39,781 nt of DNA from an uncultured Oscillospiraceae bacterium (GTDB lineage: Bacteria; Bacillota; Clostridia; Oscillospirales; Ruminococcaceae), in the NCBI GenBank assembly GCA_949285935.1, contig CASEAH010000065.1, positions 1 through 39,781 of the forward strand, given 5' to 3'. Shown here piece after piece: positions 15,695 through 24,342 of the stretch (position 1 is its first letter; every line of letters starts with the position of its first letter). The translations under genes were made by a program, and so were the position numbers. The notes beneath the pieces are model-generated. The model did no database searches. It was given only the letters and a program-made list of their open reading frames with translations, and was not told the origin of the DNA.

Positions 15695-16141
15695 CTAAAT
15701 GGTATAATCGTTTTCCTGCTTCAATTCCATGGCCTGCATAAAGACGTTTTTGACCACCCGCAGGATGAGTCCCATAAAGGACGCGGCCACCGCCACAAAA
15801 AAGAAAGGCAGATAAATCCACCCGCAGCCCAGGCATACAACCGCGGCGGCAAAGCAGCACCAGGAAATGATCCGAAGGGAAGCCACATTCTCAGGAACAA
15901 ATACCTTCCCGCAGTCAATGGCGGTAAGGAGAGCCCGCAGCCTCCACAGCAGCACCGCCGCCGGAACCGCACAGATATAAAACGCCGTCAGGAGCACAGG
16001 AAGCAGGCTTTCCGGTTTATGGCCCCAGTGGATGTAAGCCAGGGCCATAGGCCGGGCCATTACCAGGCCGCAGGCCAAAACGGCCATAAAAAGCCAGGTG
16101 CATACCAGGGATAAGCGGATGGAAGATTTTTGAGTCCACAT
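15695..16141 (-). CDS. DUF2975 membrane protein
   Basis: 148 residues with four hydrophobic segments (about 10-28, 45-66, 88-105, 108-128), the layout of DUF2975 proteins of unknown function, often paired with small XRE regulators. ATG at 16141 has AAAGGAGGT eight bases upstream; longer in-frame starts extend back into the promoter and are rejected. First gene of the operon. Confidence 0.88.
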   Translation of the reverse strand: MWTQKSSIRLSLVCTWLFMAVLACGLVMARPMALAYIHWGHKPESLLPVLLTAFYICAVPAAVLLWRLRALLTAIDCGKVFVPENVASLRIISWCCFAAAVVCLGCGWIYLPFFFVAVAASFMGLILRVVKNVFMQAMELKQENDYTI

Positions 16142-16172
16142 GGCGGGGACCTCCTTTGTTCCTGATGGTGCC

Positions 16173-16201
16173 ATTGTAGCACGGGAAAATTTGAAAGTCA
16201 A
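16173..16201 (-). promoter_or_regulatory. Promoter of the DUF2975-HTH-DUF4173 operon
   Basis: TTGACT (16196-16201), 17-nt spacer, TACAAT (16173-16178) on the minus strand; about 30 nt upstream of the first start codon. Confidence 0.8.
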
Positions 16202-16231
16202 TATATTTTTATTGTTTTTCAATATATTTTT
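16198..16231 (-). repeat. Two 13-nt direct repeats overlapping and upstream of the -35 box
   Basis: AAAAATATATTGA occurs at 16219-16231 and again at 16198-16210 on the minus strand, 21 nt apart (two helical turns). The second copy overlaps the -35 hexamer. Probable operator for the small HTH protein or UP-like AT-rich element; the role is inferred. Confidence 0.6.
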
Positions 16232-16597
16232 CCCGTTTTGCATTATATTCATGCTGGTTGCACATTTCTTGTATTTTAAGCAATCGTCTGCCTTTGACTG
16301 CGCCGCTTTCTGCAGGCATCCGCTCCTTGAGCCATTTGGGAATTCCACACATAGCTGTGCTATTTTTGGAGACGGGCAGGCTGCGTTTAAACCCGGAACA
16401 AGGGACACAGACTGATTTTATCCGGCTGCATTCCCTAACAAGCCCAGGGCTTCCGGCTGCACAGGTGAAGATAAAAGGCTTTGATTTAAGGGGCACATGC
16501 GCCGCAGGCGAAAATTTGGCACGGAGAAGACGCTTTTGGAGCAATACTTCCTGGTATCATCCGTGATGGCAAGGGATGTAAAAAGGATATCTTCTAT

Positions 16598-16661
16598 ATC
16601 ACATATAGACTCTGTCCGCAGGAATCTCTATCACATATGGACTCTAATCGCAGGAATCTCT
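16598..16661. repeat. Two tandem 32-nt repeats
   Basis: Units 16598-16629 and 16630-16661 are adjacent and identical at 28 of 32 positions; each ends in GCAGGAATCTCT. Confidence 0.85.
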
Positions 16662-17000
16662 CCCGTAAAGCTTGTTTTGAAGGATCCCAGCCAGGGGGTA
16701 AATGAAAGGACAAGACAAAATCTGGAACCTCACAGCCGCCCTGCCGCTGCTGGCCAGACGGTCTGCCTTATGGCACCGGACCGGCTGATTAATCGGTCAA
16801 TTTCCTGGCTGCTTTGATTTTCAGCCCTTCCCTTCTGCCAAAACAAATCCGTCTGATTAACAACCGCCGGCCTAAATCATATTTTTTAATGTTTCCTCTT
16901 TAAAACCTATGGAATACCTGGAATCACCTGTTTTTTATTTTTTTCCATTGACTGAATCTCTTCAAAAGTGCGAGATTTGGGCGCTGCTCCTGTTGGGGAA

Positions 17001-17063
17001 AGATATAAAGCAACAAGAGGAACGCCATCAGGCGTTCCTCTTGTTGCTAAGGGGGTTATATCT
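17001..17063. repeat. Long inverted repeat
   Basis: AGCAACAAGAGGAACGCC (17009-17026) is perfectly complementary to 17031-17048 across an ATCA loop; AGATATAA (17001-17008) and TTATATCT (17056-17063) extend the stem after a 7-nt one-sided bulge. On the minus strand a TTTATATCTTT tract follows the main stem, so it could be a terminator, but no gene ends before it. Confidence 0.8.
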
Positions 17064-17358
17064 GGAGACAATTTGGGGAAAAGCATCATTTGAGAAAGGA
17101 GCAAAACAACGATTTTCCTGCCACCATATTACCTTACAATCTCCACCAAAGCAATTCTCCCAAAAAGATTTTTGCATTTTTTTAACGGGTTTGTGGACTT
17201 TTTCCCGGCATGTTAACATCTTCCAAAAAGCCCGGCATCTCGTTTAGCGCCGGCTATGGACGGATGACTGCTGCAGGAAAATCGGGGCAGCATAGGGGGT
17301 GGTGAACATAAAGTTCTTGTCGGGCCGGGCAGCCCTTTGCTCCATGGAGGACAGTTAT

Positions 17359-17389
17359 AAAAAACCGCCCCCGGGAATTCCGGAGGCGG
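17359..17389 (-). terminator. Terminator after rplA
   Basis: Minus strand: CCGCCTCC/GGGGGCGG with an inner GG-AATT-CC (one bulged C), then TTTTTT (17359-17364). It begins 19 nt after the rplA stop and ends the ribosomal operon here. Confidence 0.85.
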
Positions 17390-17407
17390 CAAAAGTTTGC
17401 AAAAAGC

Positions 17408-18121
<714 letters not shown>

Positions 18122-18130
18122 ATCGTTCAT

Positions 18131-18204
18131 TCTCCTTCTACCAAGTGGTGTATAACGGATGTGCTTCCTCCCACAAAGGCTGTGCAGCCTTGGAGACCGG
18201 GTCC
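18131..18204 (-). promoter_or_regulatory. rplK-rplA intercistronic segment with possible L1-binding motif
   Basis: Contains an AAGGCTG-CA-CAGCCTT hairpin followed by TGTGGGAGGA (18166-18175). The same ten bases occur upstream of rplK, and 23S rRNA near the base of the L1 stalk has GGUGGGAGG. An L1 feedback site is possible but unproven. Confidence 0.3.
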
Positions 18205-18630
18205 TTAGTCGACGACTTCCACGCCCATGCTGCGGCAGGTGCCGGCCACCATGCTGATGGCGGCGTCCAGGCTGGCGGCGTTAAGGTCGACCATCTTGGT
18301 CTCAGCGATCTTCTGGAGCTGCTCCCGGGTGATCTTTCCAACCTTGTTCTTGTTGGGAGCGCCGGAGGCGGTTTCCAGGTTCAGGGCCTTCTTGATGAGG
18401 ACCGCGGCAGGGGGGGTCTTGGTGACGAAGCTGAACGTACGGTCAGCGTAAACGGTAATCACAACAGGGATGATCAGGCCGACGTCATTTTTGGTGCGCT
18501 CATTGAATTCCTTGGTGAACGCCATGATGTTGACGCCGTGCTGGCCAAGGGCGGGGCCCACCGGGGGAGCGGGGGTCGCCTTGCCGGCGGGGATCTGCAG
18601 CTTGATGTAGCCTACAACTTTCTGAGCCAT
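18205..18630 (-). CDS. rplK: 50S ribosomal protein L11
   Basis: 141 residues, full length. The N-terminus [34 protein letters not shown] is diagnostic, and the C-terminal rRNA-binding domain ends in [10 protein letters not shown]11 binds the GTPase-associated centre of 23S rRNA and is needed for RelA-type stringent activation. ATG at 18630 has GGAGGT upstream. It lies between nusG and rplA as in most bacteria. Confidence 0.98.
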   Translation of the reverse strand: MAQKVVGYIKLQIPAGKATPAPPVGPALGQHGVNIMAFTKEFNERTKNDVGLIIPVVITVYADRTFSFVTKTPPAAVLIKKALNLETASGAPNKNKVGKITREQLQKIAETKMVDLNAASLDAAISMVAGTCRSMGVEVVD

Positions 18631-18640
18631 AATTGGCACC

Positions 18641-18758
18641 TCCAAAATAAGTGGTAATTCTTGCGGATGCAGTCCCAAAGGGGCTGCTCCTCCCACAGAC
18701 GGCGGCGCACAGGCGCCGTACGTCTATCTGTGTGGCTCCCGCCAGGCGGGGGCCGCTG
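18641..18758 (-). promoter_or_regulatory. nusG-rplK intergenic leader with hairpins
   Basis: On the minus strand a long stem (CCACACAGA...TCTGTGG enclosing AGACG/CGTCT and GGCGC-CTGT-GCGCC) is followed by TGTGGGAGGA (18688-18697) and by a GCAGCCCC-TTT-GGGACTGC hairpin before the rplK ribosome binding site. Position and motif fit an autogenous ribosomal-protein leader (L1 type); this is inference. Confidence 0.35.
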
Positions 18759-19280
18759 TTAATCCAGGGGCTTGACCTGCGTCAGCTCCAGTTCCACGGG
18801 AACTTCCTTGCCCATCATGGACACCCGGACACGCACCAGCTGCTTGTCCGTATCAATGTCATCCACAATGCCGATGAAGCCCTCCATGGGTCCTTCCGCG
18901 ACCATAACGCTGTCGCCTTTGGCGTAGTTGACCACGACTTCCCGGGTCTCCACGCCGAAGCGGGCAACCTCCGCGTCGGTGAGGGGAACAGGCTTGGAGC
19001 CAGGGCCCACAAAGCCGGTGACTCCCCGGATGTTGCGCACAACATACCAGCTGTCGTCGGTCATGATCATCTTCACCAGAACATAGCTGGGGAAGAGCTT
19101 GCGCTCCACTTCCTTCTTCTGATTGTCCTTGATCTCGGTCACCTTTTCGGTGGGGATCTTCACCTCATGGATCAGGTCGTGCAGCTGGCGGTTCTCCACC
19201 GCGTTGACGATGCTGTCGGCCACCTTGTTCTCGTAGCCGGAATAGGTGTGCACCACATACCATCTGGCCTCGTCTGCCAT
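18759..19280 (-). CDS. nusG: Transcription termination/antitermination factor NusG
   Basis: 173 residues, full length. The N-terminal NGN domain begins WYVVHTYSGYENKVADSI and contains LFPSYVLVKMIMTDDSWYVVRNIRGVTGFVG; the C-terminal KOW domain is near 120-173 (VAEGPMEGFIGIVDDID). It binds RNA polymerase at the clamp. ATG at 19280 with GGAGGG upstream. It follows secE by 47 nt. Confidence 0.98.
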   Translation of the reverse strand: MADEARWYVVHTYSGYENKVADSIVNAVENRQLHDLIHEVKIPTEKVTEIKDNQKKEVERKLFPSYVLVKMIMTDDSWYVVRNIRGVTGFVGPGSKPVPLTDAEVARFGVETREVVVNYAKGDSVMVAEGPMEGFIGIVDDIDTDKQLVRVRVSMMGKEVPVELELTQVKPLD

Positions 19281-19327
19281 CTGTTTCCCTCCAAACGTAA
19301 TGTTTTACGGCTGCCCACTGCCGGGAT

Positions 19328-19546
19328 TCAGACCACCGAAAGGATGAGTCTGAGGGCTCCGGAGAAGACAAGGTCCAGCACGCCGATAAACACGGCACAG
19401 ATGGCCACAAAGACAAACACCACAATGGTGTTGTTGACCAGCTGCTTTTTGGTGGGCCATACGACTTTCTTCATTTCGCCCTTCATGTCCCGCAGGGAAC
19501 GCCCCATCCGTTCAAATAAGCCGGGTTTTTTTGCTTGCTCAGCCAT
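19328..19546 (-). CDS. secE: Preprotein translocase subunit SecE
   Basis: 72 residues with one transmembrane helix (about 35-65) preceded by the amphipathic stretch SLRDMKGEMKKVVWPTKKQLVNNT, where KKVVWP is the SecE signature. It clamps SecY in the membrane. It sits between rpmG (18 nt) and nusG as usual. Confidence 0.97.
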   Translation of the reverse strand: MAEQAKKPGLFERMGRSLRDMKGEMKKVVWPTKKQLVNNTIVVFVFVAICAVFIGVLDLVFSGALRLILSVV

Positions 19547-19564
19547 GTTACAAAAGCCCCTTTC

Positions 19565-19714
19565 TTATTTGGTCTCCTTGTGGAGTGTGTGCTTGCGGCA
19601 GAAGCGGCAGTACTTGTTCATTTCCAGACGATCCGGATCGTTCTTCTTGTTCTTCATGGTGTTGTAGTTGCGCTGTTTGCACTCCGTGCAAGCCAATGTG
19701 ATCTTGACTCTCAT
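19565..19714 (-). CDS. rpmG: 50S ribosomal protein L33
   Basis: 49 residues: [17 protein letters not shown]...[17 protein letters not shown], with the two CxxC zinc pairs (Cys9/12 and Cys36/39 region), so it is the zinc-binding (C+) form. ATG at 19714 with AGGAGGT upstream. First gene of the operon. No tRNA-Trp is found next to it. Confidence 0.97.
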   Translation of the reverse strand: MRVKITLACTECKQRNYNTMKNKKNDPDRLEMNKYCRFCRKHTLHKETK

Positions 19715-19830
19715 GTTTGTCGGCACCTCCTGATTTTCGGATTTTTTTGCCTCCCTCTTTCTGGTTCGGAGGGGCTGCGCGCCGGTCATTTTGGCGCACA
19801 AAAAAAGAACCCTCCGCGAGAGGTATCAAA

Positions 19831-19859
19831 AGTATACCACGTCCCGCTGGTCAAGTCAA
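19831..19859 (-). promoter_or_regulatory. Promoter of rpmG-secE-nusG-rplK-rplA
   Basis: TTGACT (19854-19859), 17 nt, TATACT (19831-19836) on the minus strand; about 115 nt upstream of rpmG. A CCTC-TCGC-GGAGG-like small hairpin and a T7 tract lie just downstream. Confidence 0.85.
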
Positions 19860-19937
19860 GGAATTTACCCTCTTCAAAAGCAGTTTTTTTCGCTAAAAAT
19901 CAGGGTTTTGAGGCCTTTTTTCTGGCGGTGCGGTCCA

Positions 19938-19966
19938 TTGCGCATAGAATATCGGTATGCTATACT
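19938..19966 (+). promoter_or_regulatory. Promoter of the ddl operon
   Basis: TTGCGC (19938-19943), 17 nt, TATACT (19961-19966); about 60 nt upstream of ddl and divergent from the rpmG promoter. Confidence 0.7.
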
Positions 19967-20028
19967 ATACTGTATATGCGGCGCGTGCATTTCGGCACAA
20001 TCCCGCGCGGCAGAAAAGAGGACTCATT

Positions 20029-21135
20029 GTGACCAAAAAAACCATTGTCGCCGTTTTGTTCGGCGGCGTTTCCAGCGAACATGAGGTATCCAGGCTGTCG
20101 GTGTCTTCGGTACTGGCAAACCTGGACCGTGAAAAATACGAGGCGGTGCCGGTGGGCATCACCAAGGACGGCCGCTGGCTGCGGTTCGACGGGGAGGAAC
20201 GGCTCATCGCCGACGGCAGCTGGGAAAAGGACGCCCCGCACCTGACTCCCTGCATCCTGTCTCCCGACGCGGCCCACCACGGCCTGCTGGTCCTGGGAGA
20301 GGCCGGCTGGGAGATCGTCCGGGTCGATGTGGTCTTTCCCGTTCTCCACGGCCGGGGCGGAGAAGACGGCACCGTTCAGGGCCTGCTGGATCTGGCCGGT
20401 ATCCCCTATGTGGGGTGCGGCGTGGCCGCCAGTGCCAACTGCATGGACAAGGACATTGCCAAGACCCTGCTGGCGGCAGCCGGCATCCCGGTAGCCAGGT
20501 GGATCACCGTGGAGGCCCGGGAGTTCGGCGGCATCGAAGAGCTGGACGCCCGCATCCGCAAGGAGCTGGGGTATCCCGTCTTCATCAAGCCCGCCCGGGC
20601 AGGATCCTCGGTGGGAGTCTCCAAGGCTTCCTGCCGGGAGGACCTGCGCCCGGCCATGTACGCCGCCTTCAAGGAGGACGGCAAGGTGATCGTGGAGGAG
20701 ACCCTTACCGGCGCAGAGGTGGAATCTGCGGTGCTGGGCAACAGCGATCCCCAGGCCGCCCCCGCTGTGGGAGAGATCGTCCCCAAGCGGGAGCTGTACG
20801 ATTATGAGGGAAAATATCTGGACGGCTCCACCGATCTGTACATACCTGCCCGTATCCCCGACGGCCAGGCCAGCCTGATCCGGGAAACCGCCGTCCGGGC
20901 CTATACGGCGCTGGGCTGCACCGGCCTTTCCCGGGTGGACTTTTTTGCCTGCCCCGACGGCAAAAGCGTTGTCCTGAATGAACTGAACACCCTGCCCGGC
21001 TTTACCAGCATCAGCATGTATCCCAAGCTGTTCCTCCAGGCGGGGATGACCTATCCCCAGCTGCTGGACCGCCTGATCGCCCTGGCGCTGGAGCGTGGAA
21101 AGGACCGCGCCTCCCTGTCCGGGCAGGACCGGTGA
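20029..21135 (+). CDS. ddl: D-alanine--D-alanine ligase
   Basis: ATP-grasp enzyme that makes D-Ala-D-Ala for peptidoglycan; 368 residues. Motifs: VLFGGVSSEHEVS near the N-terminus, FPVLHGRGGEDGTVQGLLDLAGIPYVG, KDIAKTLLAAAGIP, the lid FIKPARAGSSVGVSK, and the metal/substrate site NELNTLPGFTSISMYPKLF. The start is GTG at 20029: AGAGGA lies 6 nt upstream and upstream in-frame codons run into the promoter. Which residue at the ligase position selects D-Ala or D-Ser cannot be settled by eye, though the EKYLDG-like KYLDGSTD segment looks like a D-Ala type enzyme. It overlaps or abuts murI. Confidence 0.96.
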   Translation: MTKKTIVAVLFGGVSSEHEVSRLSVSSVLANLDREKYEAVPVGITKDGRWLRFDGEERLIADGSWEKDAPHLTPCILSPDAAHHGLLVLGEAGWEIVRVDVVFPVLHGRGGEDGTVQGLLDLAGIPYVGCGVAASANCMDKDIAKTLLAAAGIPVARWITVEAREFGGIEELDARIRKELGYPVFIKPARAGSSVGVSKASCREDLRPAMYAAFKEDGKVIVEETLTGAEVESAVLGNSDPQAAPAVGEIVPKRELYDYEGKYLDGSTDLYIPARIPDGQASLIRETAVRAYTALGCTGLSRVDFFACPDGKSVVLNELNTLPGFTSISMYPKLFLQAGMTYPQLLDRLIALALERGKDRASLSGQDR

Positions 21136-21140
21136 CTGCC

Positions 21141-21974
21141 ATGGACAACCGCCCTATCGGTGTTTTCGACTCGGGACTGGGAGGGCTTACCGCGGTCAAG
21201 GAGCTGCTTCGGATCCTTCCCGGCGAGGATATCGTCTACTTCGGTGACACAGGCCGGGTCCCCTATGGCTCCCGCTCCGGAGAGACCATCACCCGCTATG
21301 CCGTCCAGGATGTATCCCTGCTTCTGCGGCAGCAGGTGAAGGCTGTCCTTTGTGCCTGCGGCACCGTCAGCTCGGTGGCGGGTCAACTGCTCCGCAGCCA
21401 GGCCCCCTGTCCCTTTTTTGAAGTGGTGCGCCCTGCCGCCCAGGCCGCCGCGGCCCTTTCCGCATCGGGACGCATCGGCATCATCGGTACCAGCGCCACC
21501 ATCCGCAGCGGCAAATTTCCTCCCGCCGTCCGGGAATTCCGCCCCGACGCCCAGGTGCTGGCACTGCCATGCCCCCTGTTCGTCCCTCTGGTGGAAGCCG
21601 GGCACGTCCGCCCCGACGACCCCATCACCCGGCCGGCAGTGGAACTGTATCTTTCCCCCTTTAAGGAGGCCGGCGTGGACACCCTGATTTTGGGGTGCAC
21701 CCATTACCCCATCCTGGCCCCCGCCATCCATGAATTTTTCGGCGGCTCTGTCGCCCTGGTGGATTCCGGACGGGAAGCTGCCCGGGCCATCCGCGAGGAA
21801 CTGGAACGCCGGGATCTGCTGGCCGCCCCCGGACGGCAGGGCTCCTGCCGGTATCTGGTCTCCGACTCTCCGGAGGGTTTTTTCCAGGTAGCCGAGGGGT
21901 TCCTGGGCCGCCAGATCCGGGGCCAGGTGGAAAAAATCGAAATCGGACTGCTGGAATCCCTGCCGGCATTATAA
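21141..21974 (+). CDS. murI: Glutamate racemase
   Basis: Makes D-glutamate for peptidoglycan; 277 residues. It begins RPIGVFDSGLGGLTAVKEL; second-half motif LGCTHYPIL carries the second catalytic Cys; YFGDTGRVPYG is typical. The first catalytic loop reads CACGTVSS where most racemases have ACNT, so the substrate-contacting Asn is Gly here. A GTG at 21132 overlaps the ddl stop (GTGA), but the ATG at 21141 gives the usual N-terminus. Co-transcribed with ddl, which makes both D-amino-acid precursors in one operon. Confidence 0.94.
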   Translation: MDNRPIGVFDSGLGGLTAVKELLRILPGEDIVYFGDTGRVPYGSRSGETITRYAVQDVSLLLRQQVKAVLCACGTVSSVAGQLLRSQAPCPFFEVVRPAAQAAAALSASGRIGIIGTSATIRSGKFPPAVREFRPDAQVLALPCPLFVPLVEAGHVRPDDPITRPAVELYLSPFKEAGVDTLILGCTHYPILAPAIHEFFGGSVALVDSGREAARAIREELERRDLLAAPGRQGSCRYLVSDSPEGFFQVAEGFLGRQIRGQVEKIEIGLLESLPAL

Positions 21975-22110
21975 TCCCCAAAGCTGCCGGAACGCTTCCG
22001 GCCCAGGGACATTTTTCAAGCTTCCGCGGCTCTTTTCCGTCCGTTTCCGGCACAGGAACCATACGGACCGGAGCCGCCTGAATATCTGCCCCGCAAGGAG
22101 GGGGACGCAT

Positions 22111-22545
22111 ATGGTCAAAAATGCACAGGACGTACTGATCAAAATCAAAGGCATCCAGATGGCCCAGGGGGACCGGGATGTGGTGGAGCTGCTGACCACC
22201 GGCAGCTTCTGCCGCACCAAGGACGCCTATTTCATTTCCTATGAGGAGAGCGAGGCCACCGGCTTCCAGGGCTCCCACACCACCCTGCGCTTCGAGCCCC
22301 GGGACAGCCGGGTGACCATGACCCGTTCCGGCAGCCTGGAGACCCAGCTGATTATTGAGGAAGGCCGCCGCCACCAGTGCAGCTATGATACCGGCTACGG
22401 CCAGATGACCATCGGCGTACTGGGGGACCGGATCGTCAGCACCCTTACAGACGAAGGCGGGGACATTTCCTTTGGTTATACCCTGGACATCGACACCGCC
22501 CTCACCAGTGAGAATCAGGTGTATATCTCGGTAGCCAAGGCGTAG
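22111..22545 (+). CDS. DUF1934 (YwiB-like) beta-barrel protein
   Basis: 144 residues with alternating beta strands: VLIKIKGIQ..., KDAYFISYEESEATGFQGSHTTLRFE, VTMTRSGS, HQCSYDTGYGQMTIGVLGDRI, GGDISFGYTLDID. This matches DUF1934, a calycin-like family of unknown function whose member YwiB precedes argS in Bacillus subtilis, the same order as here. ATG at 22111 has AAGGAGGGGG upstream. Confidence 0.9.
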   Translation: MVKNAQDVLIKIKGIQMAQGDRDVVELLTTGSFCRTKDAYFISYEESEATGFQGSHTTLRFEPRDSRVTMTRSGSLETQLIIEEGRRHQCSYDTGYGQMTIGVLGDRIVSTLTDEGGDISFGYTLDIDTALTSENQVYISVAKA

Positions 22546-22600
22546 GAAAAGTTAATTTGGGTATAAAATAAAGTAAAATATACAGGGAGTTTAAAAAATT

Positions 22601-24292
22601 ATGATCAGCATCTCGGAAACCACCCAGCAACAGATCAGAACGATCATTACCGCAGCTTTTGCGGCAGCCTCCCAGGCAGGAGATCTGCCCCAGGCGGAGC
22701 CTGCAGACTTTATCGTGGAAGTCCCCGCCGACACCACCCGGGGCGACTTTGCCACCAACGCCGCCATGACCAACGCCCGGGCCATGCGGATGCCTCCGGT
22801 GAAGATCGCTCAGGCTCTGCTGCAGCATATGGATTTTTCCGGCACCCTGCTGGACCGTGCTGAAGCCGCCGGCCCCGGCTTTATCAATTTCTTTGTAAAG
22901 CCTCTGTGGTTCGGCTCCATTCTGGATGAGATCACCGCGGCGGGGGACCGTTACGGCCGCAGTGACTACGGCGCCGGCAAAAAGGTGATGGTGGAGTTTG
23001 TTTCCGCCAACCCCACCGGCCCCATGCATATGGGCAACGCCCGGGGCGGCGCCATCGGCGACTGCCTGGCGGCGGCTCTGGACTGGGCGGGCTATGACGT
23101 CACCCGGGAGTTTTATGTCAACGACGCCGGCAACCAGATCGAGCGGTTCGGCATCTCTCTGGAAGTGCGGTATCTGCAGCTCTATAAGGGCGAGGAAGCG
23201 GTGGAGCTGCCGGAGGACTGCTATCACGGCTCCGACATTATCGACCACGCCAAGGCCTTTGCCCAGGAGTTCGGCGACCGGTATGTGGAAGAGGACAGCC
23301 GGGTCCGCCGGGACGCCCTCATCGCCTTTGCCCTGCCCAAGAACATCCGCAAGCTGGAGGAAGACCTGCTCCGGTACCGCATCAAATACGACGTCTGGTT
23401 CCGGGAGAGCACCCTGCATCCCGACGGAGTCAACCTGATTCTGGACATTCTGGAAAAGAAGGGCCTGACCTACCGTCAGGACGGCGCTTTGTGGTACAAG
23501 GCCACTGAGTTCGGCGGCGAAAAGGACGAGGTGCTGGTGCGGGCCAATGGGATCCCCACCTACTTTGCCGCAGATATCGCCTACCATTACAACAAGTTTG
23601 CCGTACGGCATTTTGACCGGGTCATCAACATCTGGGGCGCCGACCACCACGGCCATGTGGCCCGGCTCAAGGGCGCCATGGATGCCGTGGGCCTGGAGGG
23701 CGACAAGCTGGACATCGTTCTGATGCAGCTGGTGCGGCTGATGAAGGACGGCGAGCCCTACCGGATGAGCAAGCGTTCCGGCAAGGCCATTACCCTCTCC
23801 GACCTCATTGAGGAGGTGCCCATCGACGCCGCCCGGTTCTTCTTTATCATGCGGGAGCCCGGCTCCCCCCTGGACTTCGACCTGGACCTGGCCGCCCGGG
23901 AAAGCAGCGAAAACCCTGTTTTCTATGTCCAGTATGCCCACGCCCGTATCTGCAGCATCCTCAAAAATCTGGGCGCAGAGGGGATTACCCCCAAGGCCCT
24001 TTCCCCGGAGGACTACGGGGTACTGACCGCCCCCGAGGAGCGGGAGCTGATCCGCCGTCTGGGCCAGCTGCCCGAGGAGATCATCGCCGCTGCCCGGGAT
24101 TACGACCCCGCCAAGCTCACCTATTATCTCACCGACGTGGCCACCCTCTTCCACAAGTTCTACAACACCTGCCGGTGCAAGGGCGTGGACGAGCCTCTGC
24201 AGCAGGCCCGGCTCAACCTCTGCGTCATCACCCGGACCGTGCTGCGCAACGTTCTGGAGCTGCTGAAAATCGGCGCTCCGGAGGTTATGTGA
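22601..24292 (+). CDS. argS: Arginyl-tRNA synthetase
   Basis: Class I synthetase charging tRNA-Arg; 563 residues, full length. The N-terminal additional domain occupies residues 1-110; the HIGH-type motif is MHMGN within ANPTGPMHMGNARGGAIGD (about 145); the KMSKS-type motif is RMSKRSG (near 388); the DALR anticodon-binding domain is C-terminal, ending at LLKIGAPEVM. ATG at 22601 has GGGAG 11 nt upstream. It follows ywiB by 55 AT-rich nt and is followed by a MetH-like gene after 50 nt. Confidence 0.97.
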   Translation: MISISETTQQQIRTIITAAFAAASQAGDLPQAEPADFIVEVPADTTRGDFATNAAMTNARAMRMPPVKIAQALLQHMDFSGTLLDRAEAAGPGFINFFVKPLWFGSILDEITAAGDRYGRSDYGAGKKVMVEFVSANPTGPMHMGNARGGAIGDCLAAALDWAGYDVTREFYVNDAGNQIERFGISLEVRYLQLYKGEEAVELPEDCYHGSDIIDHAKAFAQEFGDRYVEEDSRVRRDALIAFALPKNIRKLEEDLLRYRIKYDVWFRESTLHPDGVNLILDILEKKGLTYRQDGALWYKATEFGGEKDEVLVRANGIPTYFAADIAYHYNKFAVRHFDRVINIWGADHHGHVARLKGAMDAVGLEGDKLDIVLMQLVRLMKDGEPYRMSKRSGKAITLSDLIEEVPIDAARFFFIMREPGSPLDFDLDLAARESSENPVFYVQYAHARICSILKNLGAEGITPKALSPEDYGVLTAPEERELIRRLGQLPEEIIAAARDYDPAKLTYYLTDVATLFHKFYNTCRCKGVDEPLQQARLNLCVITRTVLRNVLELLKIGAPEVM

Positions 24293-24342
24293 CCTGGAAA
24301 ATCCTTTTATTGCCGGTCATTTTGTAAGGAAAGGAAATTATC

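Larger units (their letters stand above)
16232..17356. other. 1.1-kb gene-free region between the DUF2975 promoter and the rplA terminator
   Basis: No frame has both a ribosome binding site and a recognisable protein. It contains a 32-nt tandem repeat (16598-16661), a long inverted repeat (17001-17063) and a short GACCG/CGGTC stem near 16790. No known structural RNA was recognised. It could hold remnants of an old insertion. Confidence 0.55.

Noticed and set aside
16598-16661. CRISPR array
   Set aside because: Only two units, directly adjacent without spacers, and no cas genes in the window.
19547-19564. tRNA-Trp between rpmG and secE
   Set aside because: The gap is 18 nt; no tRNA fits.
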